Positions 17,473 through 27,962 of a stretch of 64,000 nt of DNA are shown here, one piece after another. Position 1 is the stretch's first letter. Every line of letters starts with the position of its first letter. Both the position numbers and the translations under genes were made by a program. This DNA comes from Moraxella catarrhalis (GTDB lineage Bacteria; Pseudomonadota; Gammaproteobacteria; Pseudomonadales; Moraxellaceae): positions 1 through 64,000 of the forward strand of contig NZ_LXHE01000025.1 of assembly GCF_001656295.1 (NCBI RefSeq). Reading direction: 5' to 3'. The notes beneath the pieces were generated by a model that was not told the origin of the DNA, did not search any database, and saw nothing but the letters and a program-made list of their open reading frames with translations.

Positions 17473-18156
17473 TTAGTTGATCTTGGTCAGCTCCATTGAG
17501 ATGATTTTGCCTTTTGTGGTTTGGCTGACGCGCACCGGCAGATAGTCTAGGCTTGGCGCAAGCCAAAAGCTGGTCGCGCGGTCGCGATCGTCATGGATGC
17601 GATCGATGCGCACAGTATCATAAGTACCGGCAGGCACGGTGATTTTGGTATTACCCGCGCGGCGGAATTTGGTGGTTTCGATTTCGGTTTTTTTGACCAA
17701 TTGATACGATCCACTGAATTTACCATTAATCAGCTCTTGGCGAATTTGTGCCTCTAAACTTAGATCATCGTAGGCTTGACGCGGCATGTTTAAAGTAGTA
17801 GCCTTGCCTTTATAGGTGCTGACCACCGATTTACCAGCATTATTAAAGCGGACACTGTGAGTATTGCCAATGCCTAAGATACGTGCAGACATCGTCGATG
17901 AGCTTGGCAGGATGCGACCATTAGATAGGCTAAAAGTCGCTTCTTGATTTAAGGTGGCAACACCAGCGGCGCGCGCATTGACGGTATATTTATAGTTATT
18001 ACCGGTCTTAGTCAGTGTGCGCGTCGCTGTACCCGTTTTGCCATCAGCACTCACCCGATAGGTCGCTGAATAACCAGGCAAATCAGCCGCCACAGCCGCC
18101 ACAGGCAGAGCTAAAAATGTAGAAGCGGCTAACAAAGTAATCAATGATTTTTTCAC
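17473..18156 (-). CDS. DUF3108 periplasmic protein
   Basis: A 227-residue exported protein. I start at the GTG at 18156 because GGAG stands 6 bases upstream and the product then begins MKKSLITLLAAST, a normal Sec signal peptide with an AVAA-type cleavage site near residue 24. The mature part is a beta-rich DUF3108 domain: PGYSATYRVSADG at its start, RQAYDDLSLEAQIRQEL in the middle and WLAPSLDYLPVRV near the end. Members are envelope proteins of unknown function. An upstream in-frame TTG at 18180 is less likely. Confidence 0.8.
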   Translation of the reverse strand: MKKSLITLLAASTFLALPVAAVAADLPGYSATYRVSADGKTGTATRTLTKTGNNYKYTVNARAAGVATLNQEATFSLSNGRILPSSSTMSARILGIGNTHSVRFNNAGKSVVSTYKGKATTLNMPRQAYDDLSLEAQIRQELINGKFSGSYQLVKKTEIETTKFRRAGNTKITVPAGTYDTVRIDRIHDDRDRATSFWLAPSLDYLPVRVSQTTKGKIISMELTKIN

Positions 18157-18396
18157 AATTTTCTCCAAGTTTTTTATCAATATTAATGTTATAAGCCTAC
18201 TTTATAGTTTTATAGGCTGAATTATGATGCGACTATAATGGTCATATTTAGTTACAAACTCAAGGGGAGAGTGGGGTGATTTTGTCGGTTTTGTGTCATG
18301 GATTGATGAAAATAGGTAATAATCTGCCGCTTTGATTGAGTACTATGATCAAATCGTGAGTAATTGTATCGCTATGATCAGGCTTGACTTGACTGG

Positions 18397-18438
18397 TTAA
18401 TCAAAATCACTGTCATCTTAATCAAAATCACTGTCATC
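18397..18438. repeat. Exact 21-bp tandem duplication upstream of groES
   Basis: Two perfect head-to-tail copies of a 21-base unit (18397-18417 and 18418-18438), beginning TTAATCAAAATCACTG and ending TCATC. The period is two helical turns. It lies 35 bases upstream of the candidate heat-shock -35 box. Confidence 0.9.
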
Positions 18439-18472
18439 GGCATAATAAAAGTCAAAAATTTTTGGAAAATGG

Positions 18473-18500
18473 CTTGAAATTTAGCAGCGCGACTCCAAAA
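18473..18500 (+). promoter_or_regulatory. Candidate sigma-32 heat-shock promoter of groESL
   Basis: CTTGAAA at 18473-18479 matches the sigma-32 -35 consensus exactly. CTCCAAAA at 18493-18500, after a 13-base spacer, is a fair match to the CCCCATNT -10 element. It lies about 60 bases before the groES start. Confidence 0.5.
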
Positions 18501-18560
18501 AGCACTCACAACTATTTTATTTAATTTTTCCCTTGTAAAATCTTAGTTAACGGAGTGATT

Positions 18561-18851
18561 ATGAAAATTCGTCCACTACATGACCGCATTGTTGTTCGTC
18601 GTACGGAAGAAGAGCAAAAAACCGCAGGCGGCATCCTGCTGCCAGGCTCAGCTGCCGAAAAACCACAACAGGGTGAAGTCATCGCTGCAGGCAATGGCTT
18701 AGTGCGCGACAATGGTGAAGCACGCCCACTGGATGTGAAAGTTGGCGATACGGTGCTATTTAGTCAATATGCAGGTCAAACTGTCAAGGTTGATGGCGAA
18801 GAGCTGCTAATCATGAAAGAAAGCGATGTATTGGGCGTATTGGAAGCCTAA
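18561..18851 (+). CDS. groES: Co-chaperonin GroES
   Basis: A 96-residue Hsp10. The N-terminus [14 protein letters not shown], the mobile loop [16 protein letters not shown] (17-32) that docks on GroEL, and the roof/core segment [14 protein letters not shown] are all present. The ATG at 18561 is used, since GGAG lies 5 bases before it; a GTG 6 bases earlier would overlap that site. First gene of the groESL operon; a heptamer capping GroEL in the cytoplasm. Confidence 0.97.
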   Translation: MKIRPLHDRIVVRRTEEEQKTAGGILLPGSAAEKPQQGEVIAAGNGLVRDNGEARPLDVKVGDTVLFSQYAGQTVKVDGEELLIMKESDVLGVLEA

Positions 18852-18902
18852 TATCAGTATTTTAACAGTTAATATTTTAATTAAAATCAAAACTCGGAGT
18901 AA

Positions 18903-20525
<1,623 letters not shown>

Positions 20526-20556
20526 TCACGCTTAGGCTTTAAGTCTTAACCGTATC

Positions 20557-20589
20557 AAATCCCCAAAGGCAAACTGTCTTTGGGGATTT
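20557..20589 (+). terminator. groESL terminator
   Basis: A 12-bp perfect stem (20557-20568 with 20578-20589) followed by T residues, 32 bases past the groEL stop. Confidence 0.88.
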
Positions 20590-20689
20590 TTGATAGATAT
20601 TAGGATAAATTATCCTTTTTGGTGAAGAATTTGTTATGATGAGCGTTTATTAGATGATTTATTTTGGATAATGACATATTAAGGATAAT

Positions 20690-21187
20690 ATGATGAAACA
20701 TCGCTTGATTACGGTTGGCATGATCTGTCTTAGTGTGGTCAGCATGGGTATGAATGCTCATGCCAAGAGCACGCCTGCGCTCAGCGCCCAAGAAAAGCTC
20801 ATAGTGGGCACTTGGTTTTGTCAGTCAGATTATAAAGCTCCTGAATTTCATTTTAACTGGTATGGTTGGGTTGAATATTTTGCTGATAAGACTTATACCA
20901 CGCATCAGGTAGGTAGAGAGGCTTATTATAGGGGGATTACTGGTATCGTGCGCTATAGCGATACTGGCACTTGGTCTGCCGATCGTGATAGATATACCTA
21001 TATGGCTACCGAAGTCACCAAGCTTGATTACTCGCCCATTTTATCCATCATTCCTTATTGGCTTGAGTCTACTGAGTCTACAGGTGAGCGTTATACCATG
21101 CGCATTGAGACGCTTGATAAAGATGCCTTTATTTCTGTGGATGATGAGACAACTTTGTCTCATCGAGTCGTTTGTCGGCGCATTTGA
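20690..21187 (+). CDS. Hypothetical exported protein
   Basis: A 165-residue protein with a clear signal peptide (MMKHRLITVGMICLSVVS, cleavage near NAHA at residues 22-25). The mature part starts with LSAQEKLIVGTWFCQSD and has alternating polar/hydrophobic strands, a GTWSADRDRYTYMATE stretch near residue 103 and two cysteines (in WFCQS and VVCRR) that could form a disulfide. The pattern resembles small lipocalin-like or copper-resistance-like barrels, but I do not recognise a family. It stands alone between groEL and lgt. AAGGA lies before the ATGATG start. Confidence 0.65.
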   Translation: MMKHRLITVGMICLSVVSMGMNAHAKSTPALSAQEKLIVGTWFCQSDYKAPEFHFNWYGWVEYFADKTYTTHQVGREAYYRGITGIVRYSDTGTWSADRDRYTYMATEVTKLDYSPILSIIPYWLESTESTGERYTMRIETLDKDAFISVDDETTLSHRVVCRRI

Positions 21188-21295
21188 CCAAAATGCGCTG
21201 TTTGGTGTGATAAATATAATTTCAAAAGTGCCGCTTAGCAAAATCATATAAAATCCGCTATAATAAGCGCAGTTTATTATGAGAATGGATAATAT

Positions 21296-22174
21296 ATGGC
21301 AATCGTTCATCCGCAGATTGATCCTGTCGCCTTAGATTTGGGCGTTGTTGAGCTGCATTGGTATGGCTTGATGTATTTGCTTGCCTTTGCGGCGGCTTAT
21401 TTTTTGGCATGGGTGCGCACCAAATCACGAGCCGATTTTACTACTGAGATGGTGTCGGATTTGGTGTTTTTTGGTTCGGTGGGCGTCATTTTGGGCGGTC
21501 GTATCGGCTATGTGATTTTATATAATTTTAGTGAATTGATTGCCAATCCTTTGTACTTATTTCGAGTGTGGGAAGGGGGCATGAGCTTTCATGGCGGCTT
21601 TGTGGGCGTACTGCTTGCCATGTGGTATTTTGCACATAAATATAAAAAATCGCCTTTTACGGTACTTGATTTTATTGCCCCTTGTGTGCCGACAGGCTTA
21701 TTCTTTGGCAGGATTGGTAATTTTATCAATGGTGAGCTTTGGGGCAGGGTATCTCATTCAGATGCGTCGCATTTGATGTATTTTCCGCAGGCTGCCAATG
21801 CAGATTTTCAGATGATTCAAGCCAATCCTGCCTTGCAGCAGATTGCTGCTGATATTGGTGGATATCTGCTTTTGCCGCGCCATCCTTCTCAGTTGTATCA
21901 AGCAGCGACTGAAGGCATTTTATTATTCATTGTGCTTTGGTGGTTCAGCGCCAAGCCAAGACCGCGCTATGCGGTGTCGGCGATGTTTTTGCTGATCTAT
22001 GGCTTGAGCCGTTTTACGACAGAGTTTTTCCGTCAGCCAGATGTGGGCTATGAGCTGATTTTTGGATGGATGACTAAAGGTCAGCTGTACAGCTTGCCCA
22101 TGATCGTCATCGGAGTGATTTTGATGGTGATGGCATATCAAAAACAGATTTATGATTGGAATAAAGCCAAATGA
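21296..22174 (+). CDS. lgt: Prolipoprotein diacylglyceryl transferase
   Basis: A 292-residue polytopic inner membrane enzyme that adds diacylglycerol from phosphatidylglycerol to the lipobox cysteine. The Lgt signature is visible as [14 protein letters not shown] (about 139-152), together with [11 protein letters not shown] (about 67) and HGGFVGV (about 99). The catalytic His/Arg and Asn/Glu residues lie in these blocks. Its last bases overlap the thyA start (ATGA), a widespread lgt-thyA arrangement. Lipoproteins in this window (ApbE, LptM) depend on it. Confidence 0.96.
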   Translation: MAIVHPQIDPVALDLGVVELHWYGLMYLLAFAAAYFLAWVRTKSRADFTTEMVSDLVFFGSVGVILGGRIGYVILYNFSELIANPLYLFRVWEGGMSFHGGFVGVLLAMWYFAHKYKKSPFTVLDFIAPCVPTGLFFGRIGNFINGELWGRVSHSDASHLMYFPQAANADFQMIQANPALQQIAADIGGYLLLPRHPSQLYQAATEGILLFIVLWWFSAKPRPRYAVSAMFLLIYGLSRFTTEFFRQPDVGYELIFGWMTKGQLYSLPMIVIGVILMVMAYQKQIYDWNKAK

Positions 22175-23010
22175 AGCAATATCTTGAATTATTACAGCAT
22201 ATTTTGGATCAAGGCGCGGACAAAGGCGACCGCACAGGCACGGGCACGCGTTCGGTCTTTGGCTATCAGATACGCTTTGATTTGGCACAAGGCTTTCCGC
22301 TACTCACCACCAAAAAAGTACACATGAAATCCATCACTCATGAGCTTTTATGGTTTTTAAAGGGTGAGACTAATACTGACTATCTGAGCGCCAATCAGGT
22401 GACGATTTGGGATGAATGGGCGACGCCAGAGCAGACGGCGCGCTTTGGTAGGCAGGCGGGTGACTTAGGTCCAGTATATGGTCACCAGTGGCGAAATTTT
22501 GGCGCAACCAAAGATAATGGTGGCTATAATGACGATGGATTTGATCAGATTTCGTGGCTTATCAATGAAATTAAGACCAATCCCAACTCGCGCCGTTTGA
22601 TCGTGTCAGGATGGAACCCCAACGAAGCTGCCCAAGTGGCGCTGCCACCTTGCCATACGTTGTTTCAGTTTTTTGTGGTCGATGGTAAATTGTCTTGTCA
22701 GCTGTATCAGCGCAGCGCGGATGTGTTTTTGGGCGTGCCTTTTAATATCGCAAGTTATGCGCTATTAACACATATGATCGCACAGGTATGCGATTTGCAG
22801 GTGGGCGAATTTGTGTGGACAGGCGGTGATACCCATCTCTACCAAAACCACTTTGAGCAAGCCAAACTTCAGCTAAGCCGTGAGCCATTGGCGCTTTGCA
22901 CGCTCAAGCTCAATCCAGTCGTCAAAGATATTTTTGAATTCACCTTTGATGATATTCAGATTGTCAATTATCACGCCCATCCAGCCATCAAAGCGGAAGT
23001 GTCGGTATGA
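22171..23010 (+). CDS. thyA: Thymidylate synthase
   Basis: A 279-residue ThyA that methylates dUMP to dTMP with methylenetetrahydrofolate. The active-site Cys is in [13 protein letters not shown] (near residue 161) and the folate/dUMP block is [17 protein letters not shown] (about 180-196). It is slightly longer than the 264 residues of E. coli through a small insert near [16 protein letters not shown]. It overlaps lgt and folA by 4 bases each, so the three are co-transcribed, and folA regenerates the folate it consumes. Confidence 0.97.
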   Translation: MKQYLELLQHILDQGADKGDRTGTGTRSVFGYQIRFDLAQGFPLLTTKKVHMKSITHELLWFLKGETNTDYLSANQVTIWDEWATPEQTARFGRQAGDLGPVYGHQWRNFGATKDNGGYNDDGFDQISWLINEIKTNPNSRRLIVSGWNPNEAAQVALPPCHTLFQFFVVDGKLSCQLYQRSADVFLGVPFNIASYALLTHMIAQVCDLQVGEFVWTGGDTHLYQNHFEQAKLQLSREPLALCTLKLNPVVKDIFEFTFDDIQIVNYHAHPAIKAEVSV

Positions 23011-23522
23011 GCGACGATATCAAAATTGTGCATGTTGTTGCGATGAGTCAAAATCGCGCCATCGGTAAGGGCAATCAGCTGCTTTGGCACATCCCTGCTG
23101 ATTTGCAGCATTTTAAGCGCATGACTGATGGTGGGGCGATCATCATGGGGCGTAAGACGTTTGAGTCGCTGCCCCGATTATTGCCAAATCGGGCACACTA
23201 TGTCATCACGCGCCAGCCGATTCATTATGACGGCGCCATCACGGCTCAGTCACTACAAGATGCCATTATGCTTGCCAAAGCTTATGCCCAGACTAAAGAC
23301 CAAGATAAAATCTTTATCATCGGTGGCGGCGAGATATATGCTCAAAGCTTAGATATGGCAGATACACTTGAGATCACCGAAGTTGATACGGTCATTGAAG
23401 GGGATGCCTTTTATCCTGAGATTGATGAACGATTCATAAAAACAGACGAAACGAAGGTTTTTGATTGTGATAAAAGCGGGCTTAGATTTCGCTTCACCAC
23501 ATGGCAAAAAATATCACAGTAA
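23007..23522 (+). CDS. folA: Dihydrofolate reductase
   Basis: A 171-residue type I DHFR. N-terminal [25 protein letters not shown] has the Met-20-like loop, the W-x-x-P-x-D site and the conserved Asp. [23 protein letters not shown] gives the NADPH-binding region, and [14 protein letters not shown] the GG loop near residue 103. It reduces dihydrofolate made by ThyA. It overlaps thyA by ATGA. Confidence 0.96.
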   Translation: MSDDIKIVHVVAMSQNRAIGKGNQLLWHIPADLQHFKRMTDGGAIIMGRKTFESLPRLLPNRAHYVITRQPIHYDGAITAQSLQDAIMLAKAYAQTKDQDKIFIIGGGEIYAQSLDMADTLEITEVDTVIEGDAFYPEIDERFIKTDETKVFDCDKSGLRFRFTTWQKISQ

Positions 23523-23575
23523 CCTAAAACTCATCCATTTAATTTTTGCTTAACTCATTTCAAAAGAGGCACACA

Positions 23576-24619
23576 ATGCGCCACGCCCCCATAGTCATCA
23601 TGACGGCTGTCATGCTGACGGCTTGTAGCCAGCAATCAACTTATCAGACCATCAGCGGCGAAACCATGGGCACAAGCTATCATATCCGTTTTGAATATGC
23701 GGATAATGCCAGTGATGCCGTAAGGATTCAAGTCACCATTGATGAGCGTCTGAAAGCCATCAATGACAGCATGTCCACTTACCAAGAAAATAGTACCATC
23801 AGCCGATTTAATCGCCTGCCTGCCGGCGAAAGCTTGATGATTGATGATGATTTTGTGCAGGTGCTTAGCGACAGTCGGGCTGTCTATGAAGCATCGCACC
23901 ATGCATTTGACCCAACGGTGTACCCTTTGGTTGAGCTGTGGGGATTTGGCAGTCAGATGAGCATTGAGCGCTTGCAATCACCACCTAGGGCAGATGAGCT
24001 TGCCGATGCCAAGCGCTTGGTGGGGCTTGAAAAAGTGATGCTAAACGGGCATGAGCTGAGCAAAACAGTGGACGGTGTTGGGCTTGATTTTTCTGCCATC
24101 GCCAAAGGCTATGCGGTAGACGTGATCGCTGATACTTTGCATGATCATTATGGCGTTGTCAATTATATGGTAGAGATTGGTGGCGAGGTGGCGACTTTGG
24201 GCGTCAATGACAAAGGCAAGCCTTGGACGCTTGGCATCGATGCGCCTGTTGTTGATAGTAGCGTTGCTAGTAGATCTGTTTTGACCACTTTGACGCAGCC
24301 TGTCGGTGAGTCCATGCGTTTGGCGACATCGGGCGGCTATCGTAATTCGGTGGAGTATGATGGCGTACGTTTTAGCCATACCATTCACCCTGTGTCAGGC
24401 GAACCTGTGGCAAATAATGCGCCCAGTGTGACCGTGCTGCATCAGACAGTGGCATTGGCAGACGCTTGGGCGACGGCTTTGACAGCATTGCCATACCCTG
24501 AGGCTTTGGCACTTGCTGATGCTCAAGGTCTGATGGCGATGTTCGTGATAGAAAATTCAATCAAAACGGGCTTTGAAATCGTGCAAACAGCTTCAATGAA
24601 ACAAAAATTTGCCAAATAG
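23576..24619 (+). CDS. apbE: FAD:protein FMN transferase lipoprotein (ApbE)
   Basis: A 347-residue ApbE. Starting at 23576 (AGAGG upstream) gives a lipoprotein signal with lipobox LTAC (Cys near residue 17). Family blocks are present: SGETMGTSYHIRF near 27, STYQENSTISRFNR near 76, GLDFSAIAKGYAVD near 170, IGGEVATLG, and SGGYRN...SHTIHPVSGEP with VADAWATALT-like ALADAWATALTALP, which carries the Mg2+ Asp. It covalently attaches FMN to Thr in S/T-G-A-T sites such as those of NqrB and NqrC, encoded at 51.7-53.7 kb. It sits 53 bases after folA. Confidence 0.93.
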   Translation: MRHAPIVIMTAVMLTACSQQSTYQTISGETMGTSYHIRFEYADNASDAVRIQVTIDERLKAINDSMSTYQENSTISRFNRLPAGESLMIDDDFVQVLSDSRAVYEASHHAFDPTVYPLVELWGFGSQMSIERLQSPPRADELADAKRLVGLEKVMLNGHELSKTVDGVGLDFSAIAKGYAVDVIADTLHDHYGVVNYMVEIGGEVATLGVNDKGKPWTLGIDAPVVDSSVASRSVLTTLTQPVGESMRLATSGGYRNSVEYDGVRFSHTIHPVSGEPVANNAPSVTVLHQTVALADAWATALTALPYPEALALADAQGLMAMFVIENSIKTGFEIVQTASMKQKFAK

Positions 24620-24692
24620 ATCCTCGTCATTGCACGGATGGCACTTTTGAATTACAATAATGATCACGATTAAAAAAAACTGAAGGTTTGAT

Positions 24693-25139
24693 ATGGCTAA
24701 TTTTTCACCCAGTATCAATTTTGCCAAGCGCTGGCTTGCCACACCGTCCGAAGCGCGCACTGCCATTTACCAAGAGCTTGATGATATTATTGATCTGCTT
24801 GACAGTGAGCTTTTGGTGAAGGATTTTCGTTTTCAGCACGAAGATTTTGATGCTGCTGTCGCCCAAGGTATGCAAAAAAACAGCGATTCTGCATCAGCCA
24901 ACCGATTAATTCATACCATTGAGACCACTTCTTTGAAAGATGATGACGCCAAAGTGCTTGAGTCACCGAATGTCGATGAGCTAGAAGCTCGCTTGATTCA
25001 GAGTATGTCTGGGCAGATCGATGAATTTTTGGGTGAGCACATGGCTCAGCTTTCTGAAGACTTGCGTGCTTGGGTAAAAGTGGCGGTGCGTCATGAGCTG
25101 GCGAATTATCAGTCTGAAGAACCGACTTCCCAAGAATAA
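24693..25139 (+). CDS. Conserved hypothetical cytoplasmic protein
   Basis: A 148-residue soluble, acidic, mostly helical protein with no signal or membrane segment. N-terminal NFAKRWLATPSEARTAIYQE is basic, the rest strongly acidic, with an amphipathic DELEARLIQSMSGQIDEFL helix near residue 93. I do not recognise a family. It lies between apbE and the ubiquinone hydroxylase gene on the same strand. Confidence 0.6.
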   Translation: MANFSPSINFAKRWLATPSEARTAIYQELDDIIDLLDSELLVKDFRFQHEDFDAAVAQGMQKNSDSASANRLIHTIETTSLKDDDAKVLESPNVDELEARLIQSMSGQIDEFLGEHMAQLSEDLRAWVKVAVRHELANYQSEEPTSQE

Positions 25140-25204
25140 ATTACTAAAATAAAAACTACTTGCTTTGGCGATCTTGCCAAAGCCAATATATGATAGAGAG
25201 ATTT

Positions 25205-26401
25205 ATGAGCGACAGTGCCCATCACAGTGACATTATTATCGTGGGAGCAGGTCCAGCAGGTCTTGCGTTTTGTCGATTTTTTAAGGGCAGTGATCTGCGT
25301 TTGACCCTGATCGAAAAAGCGCCATTGACAGCCTTACAAACCCCTGCTTACGATGGTCGCGAGATTGCTCTGACCAACACCTCCAAAGAAATTCTACAAA
25401 ATTTGGGTGCTTGGCAAAGATTTAACCCTGATGAGATTTACCCCCTAAAAGATGCCAAGGTGTATAGTGGTCATCTAAACTATGCCCTGCATTTTCAAGT
25501 ACCCAAATTGATGCACTTACAGCGTTCGCTGGATCGGCTTGGGAATTTGATTTCTAATCATAATATCAAAAAAGCACTGTACGATGAAGTGGCAACGATG
25601 GATAATGTCACGCTCATTACCGATGCGACCGTAACGGATGTCAATACAGATGACAATAAAGCCTGCGTGACCTTGATGGATGGCAGACAGTTACAGGCAG
25701 ATCTTGTGATCGCTGCAGACAGCCGCCTATCTGGTGTACGGCGCATGCTCGGCATTGGGGCGCAGATGCATGACTTTGGGTGTACCGTCATTGTCTTTCG
25801 TGTAACGCATCCGCTGTCAAACCATGCCACTGCCCAAGAGTGTTTTTTGTATGGTCGTACTTTGGCGCTGCTGCCACTGAATGAGACCATGACGAATTGT
25901 GTCATTACGCTAGATAATACACAAGCAGATGAGCTGCTAAAGATGACTCCAGAGCAGCTGGCTCACGAAGCCCAAAGAATGTTTGGTGATCGATTCGGTG
26001 CATTTAGCATCGCTGGTAGTGTGCACCATTACCCACTGATGGGTGTTCATGCACATAGGTTTAATGCCAATCGGGCAGCGCTTATAGGTGACGCAGCGGT
26101 AGGCATGCATCCTGTGACTGCGCACGGCTATAATCTGGGTCTGCTCAGCGCCAACACTTTGGCGCCACTGATTCTGCAGGCGCACCGCCGTGGCTTGGAT
26201 ATTGGCTCAAATCAGCTGCTATCTACCTACAATCGTCGCCATCAGGCGCACACCAGACCCTTATATCACGGCACCAATGCGATGGTAACCTTGTTTACAA
26301 CCGATACGCCGCCCATGCGTGCGGTGCGTGATTTGGCTTTACGCTTCAGTAATAACTTCCCTCCAGTCAAGCACTGGATCGCCAAACAACTGGTGGGTTA
26401 A
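25205..26401 (+). CDS. ubiM: UbiH-family FAD hydroxylase, UbiM-like ubiquinone hydroxylase
   Basis: A 398-residue flavin monooxygenase, started at the ATG at 25205 (GAGAG before it). The Rossmann motif is IIIVGAGPAGLAF (9-21), the DG motif LVIAADSRLSGVR (near 165) and the second FAD motif ALIGDAAVGMHPVTAHGYN (near 296). The block PAYDGREIALTNTS and the phrase ISNHNIKKALYDEV resemble UbiM (Neisseria-type 5-demethoxyubiquinol hydroxylase) more than UbiH or UbiF as I recall them. It adds hydroxyls to the ubiquinone ring using O2. UbiH or UbiF remains possible. Confidence 0.75.
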   Translation: MSDSAHHSDIIIVGAGPAGLAFCRFFKGSDLRLTLIEKAPLTALQTPAYDGREIALTNTSKEILQNLGAWQRFNPDEIYPLKDAKVYSGHLNYALHFQVPKLMHLQRSLDRLGNLISNHNIKKALYDEVATMDNVTLITDATVTDVNTDDNKACVTLMDGRQLQADLVIAADSRLSGVRRMLGIGAQMHDFGCTVIVFRVTHPLSNHATAQECFLYGRTLALLPLNETMTNCVITLDNTQADELLKMTPEQLAHEAQRMFGDRFGAFSIAGSVHHYPLMGVHAHRFNANRAALIGDAAVGMHPVTAHGYNLGLLSANTLAPLILQAHRRGLDIGSNQLLSTYNRRHQAHTRPLYHGTNAMVTLFTTDTPPMRAVRDLALRFSNNFPPVKHWIAKQLVG

Positions 26402-26432
26402 ACTGCCTAGTTCTGACACTGCCATAGTTACT

Positions 26433-26466
26433 AAAAAGGTCAAAATGATTAGATTTTGACCTTTTT
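26433..26466 (+). terminator. Terminator after ubiM
   Basis: A 14-bp perfect stem (26433-26446 with 26453-26466) with A/T runs, 31 bases after the stop codon. Confidence 0.88.
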
Positions 26467-26479
26467 ATATCAATATCGA

Positions 26480-26960
26480 CCTAGATATGCTGTGGATAAG
26501 CCTGTGGATAGTTTGTGTATAAAGTATCTTTTATTATAATGTCCATATCTGTATTATGACAATCGCGTGAAACAGGGCGTTTTGTATTATTGTTATTTTA
26601 TGGTTTTAACTAATAAAAATTTAATATAACTATATAATTTAAACTGCTGAATGGGCCTATCCTTGGGTTTATAAGGCTTAGCAGGGTTTTCCCCATAAAC
26701 TGTGGATAACTTAAAATATTGACCTGATTTATGATAAGTAAAGCAAGTAGTATCAAGCGATGACATAGAATTGAACAAAATTTAATCAAATTGTAATTTT
26801 AAAAATAATATCATAAAAATCAATAAGTTAAAAATTTTTTGTTTGACAGTTTGATGAAATATTGACAAAATTTTCAAAATATTATCCGAAAATTTTTGAT
26901 AAAAAGGTTTCACGATATAAATAAAATTTTGTGGAAAAAACTGTGGATAACTTTGAGAAT
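26480..26960. other. AT-rich spacer with a cluster of DnaA boxes (candidate origin or DnaA-binding locus)
   Basis: About 480 bases without a convincing gene. TGTGGATAA (reverse complement of the DnaA box TTATCCACA) occurs exactly at 26491-26499, 26701-26709 and 26942-26950, all in one orientation. Near matches are at 26503 (TGTGGATAG), 26514 (TGTGTATAA) and 26882 (TTATCCGAA). The segment 26770-26940 is very AT-rich, with runs such as AAAATTTTTTG, as expected of an unwinding element. The flanking genes are convergent, which is unusual for oriC. Confidence 0.55.
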
Positions 26961-26981
26961 TAGACTGTTAAGCCATGATGA

Positions 26982-27962
26982 TTACTTTGAGCGATGCGCA
27001 CGGGGATGGGCGTGATCATAGACTCTCGTGAGCGCGCCAAAGTCAACATGCGTGTATATTTGGGTAGTGCTGATATTTTGGTGACCAAGCATCTCTTGAA
27101 TGGCGCGCAGATCGCCACTGGATGACAGCACATGAGAGGCGAAGCAGTGACGCAGCATGTGTGGGTACATATTCAGCTCAATACCTGCCATGGCGGCGCA
27201 CGCTTTTAGGCGAAGCTGTATCGCGCGCGTGCTCAGGCGAGTGCCATGGCGTTCACTGATAAACAGCGCTTCGGAATTTTGTTCTTGCCATAAGTCGCGA
27301 TGGGGCAGGTAGTCTTGAAGGGCGATGATGGCTTTTTTGCCGACGGGGACTTGGCGAGTTTTGTTGCCTTTACCTAATACGCGTACGATGCCGGTGTCAA
27401 AATTAACATCACCCACATTTAAGCCTGCAAGCTCAGACAGACGAAGTCCGCTACTATACATCAGCTCGAACATTGCCTTATCGCGTACCCATAGGCGCGC
27501 CTTGGCTGCATCTTCGGGCATTTTTTGGTCAAGTAGCTGCTGTATGAGCATCTCGTCGGCGACAGTGGGCAGTTTTCGAGGTGCGGATTTGATTTTATAG
27601 CCGGTGGCGGGGTTGGATGCAAGAGCCCCTTGCTTGATCAAAAATTGATAAAAAATCCGAATGGCAGATAAGCTAAGCTTGGCACTGATTGGTTTTATTT
27701 GTGCTTCTTCTAAACGGGTGCCAAAAAATCGGGTCAAGTCTTGGCGGCGGCAAGCCAATGGATCACCGTTAAGATATTTGTCAGACGCCACAAAATTTAA
27801 AAACTGTATCAAAGCCGTTTGATAAGTTTTGATGGTACGCTCAGAGTAATTTTGTAGTCTTAGCTCATCACACCAAGATGATAAATAACCCCAAGCAGCT
27901 GAGTTTGGGTCTGCTTGGGGACTAGGATAGATGGGCGCGACGAGATGCGACAGCCTGCTCAT
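26982..27962 (-). CDS. xerC: Tyrosine recombinase XerC
   Basis: A 326-residue site-specific recombinase. The N-terminal SAM-like domain spans about 24-115 (SERTIKTYQTALIQFLNF). The catalytic set is visible: Arg in SSGLRLSELAGLN, Lys in GKGNKTRQVPV, HMLRHCFASH (His, Arg), LGHQNISTTQIYTH (His and the Tyr nucleophile). With XerD it resolves chromosome dimers at dif. It overlaps dapF by one base, the classical dapF-xerC arrangement. The length is slightly above the 298 of E. coli, through the N-terminus. Confidence 0.92.
   Translation of the reverse strand: MSRLSHLVAPIYPSPQADPNSAAWGYLSSWCDELRLQNYSERTIKTYQTALIQFLNFVASDKYLNGDPLACRRQDLTRFFGTRLEEAQIKPISAKLSLSAIRIFYQFLIKQGALASNPATGYKIKSAPRKLPTVADEMLIQQLLDQKMPEDAAKARLWVRDKAMFELMYSSGLRLSELAGLNVGDVNFDTGIVRVLGKGNKTRQVPVGKKAIIALQDYLPHRDLWQEQNSEALFISERHGTRLSTRAIQLRLKACAAMAGIELNMYPHMLRHCFASHVLSSSGDLRAIQEMLGHQNISTTQIYTHVDFGALTRVYDHAHPRAHRSK

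Noticed and set aside
26593-26778. Minus-strand frame inside the DnaA-box spacer
   Set aside because: It is low in complexity, lacks a ribosome site and covers the DnaA boxes, so coding is unlikely.
26491-26960. dif site next to xerC
   Set aside because: I looked for the 28-bp Xer core pattern in the spacer beside xerC and found no good match.
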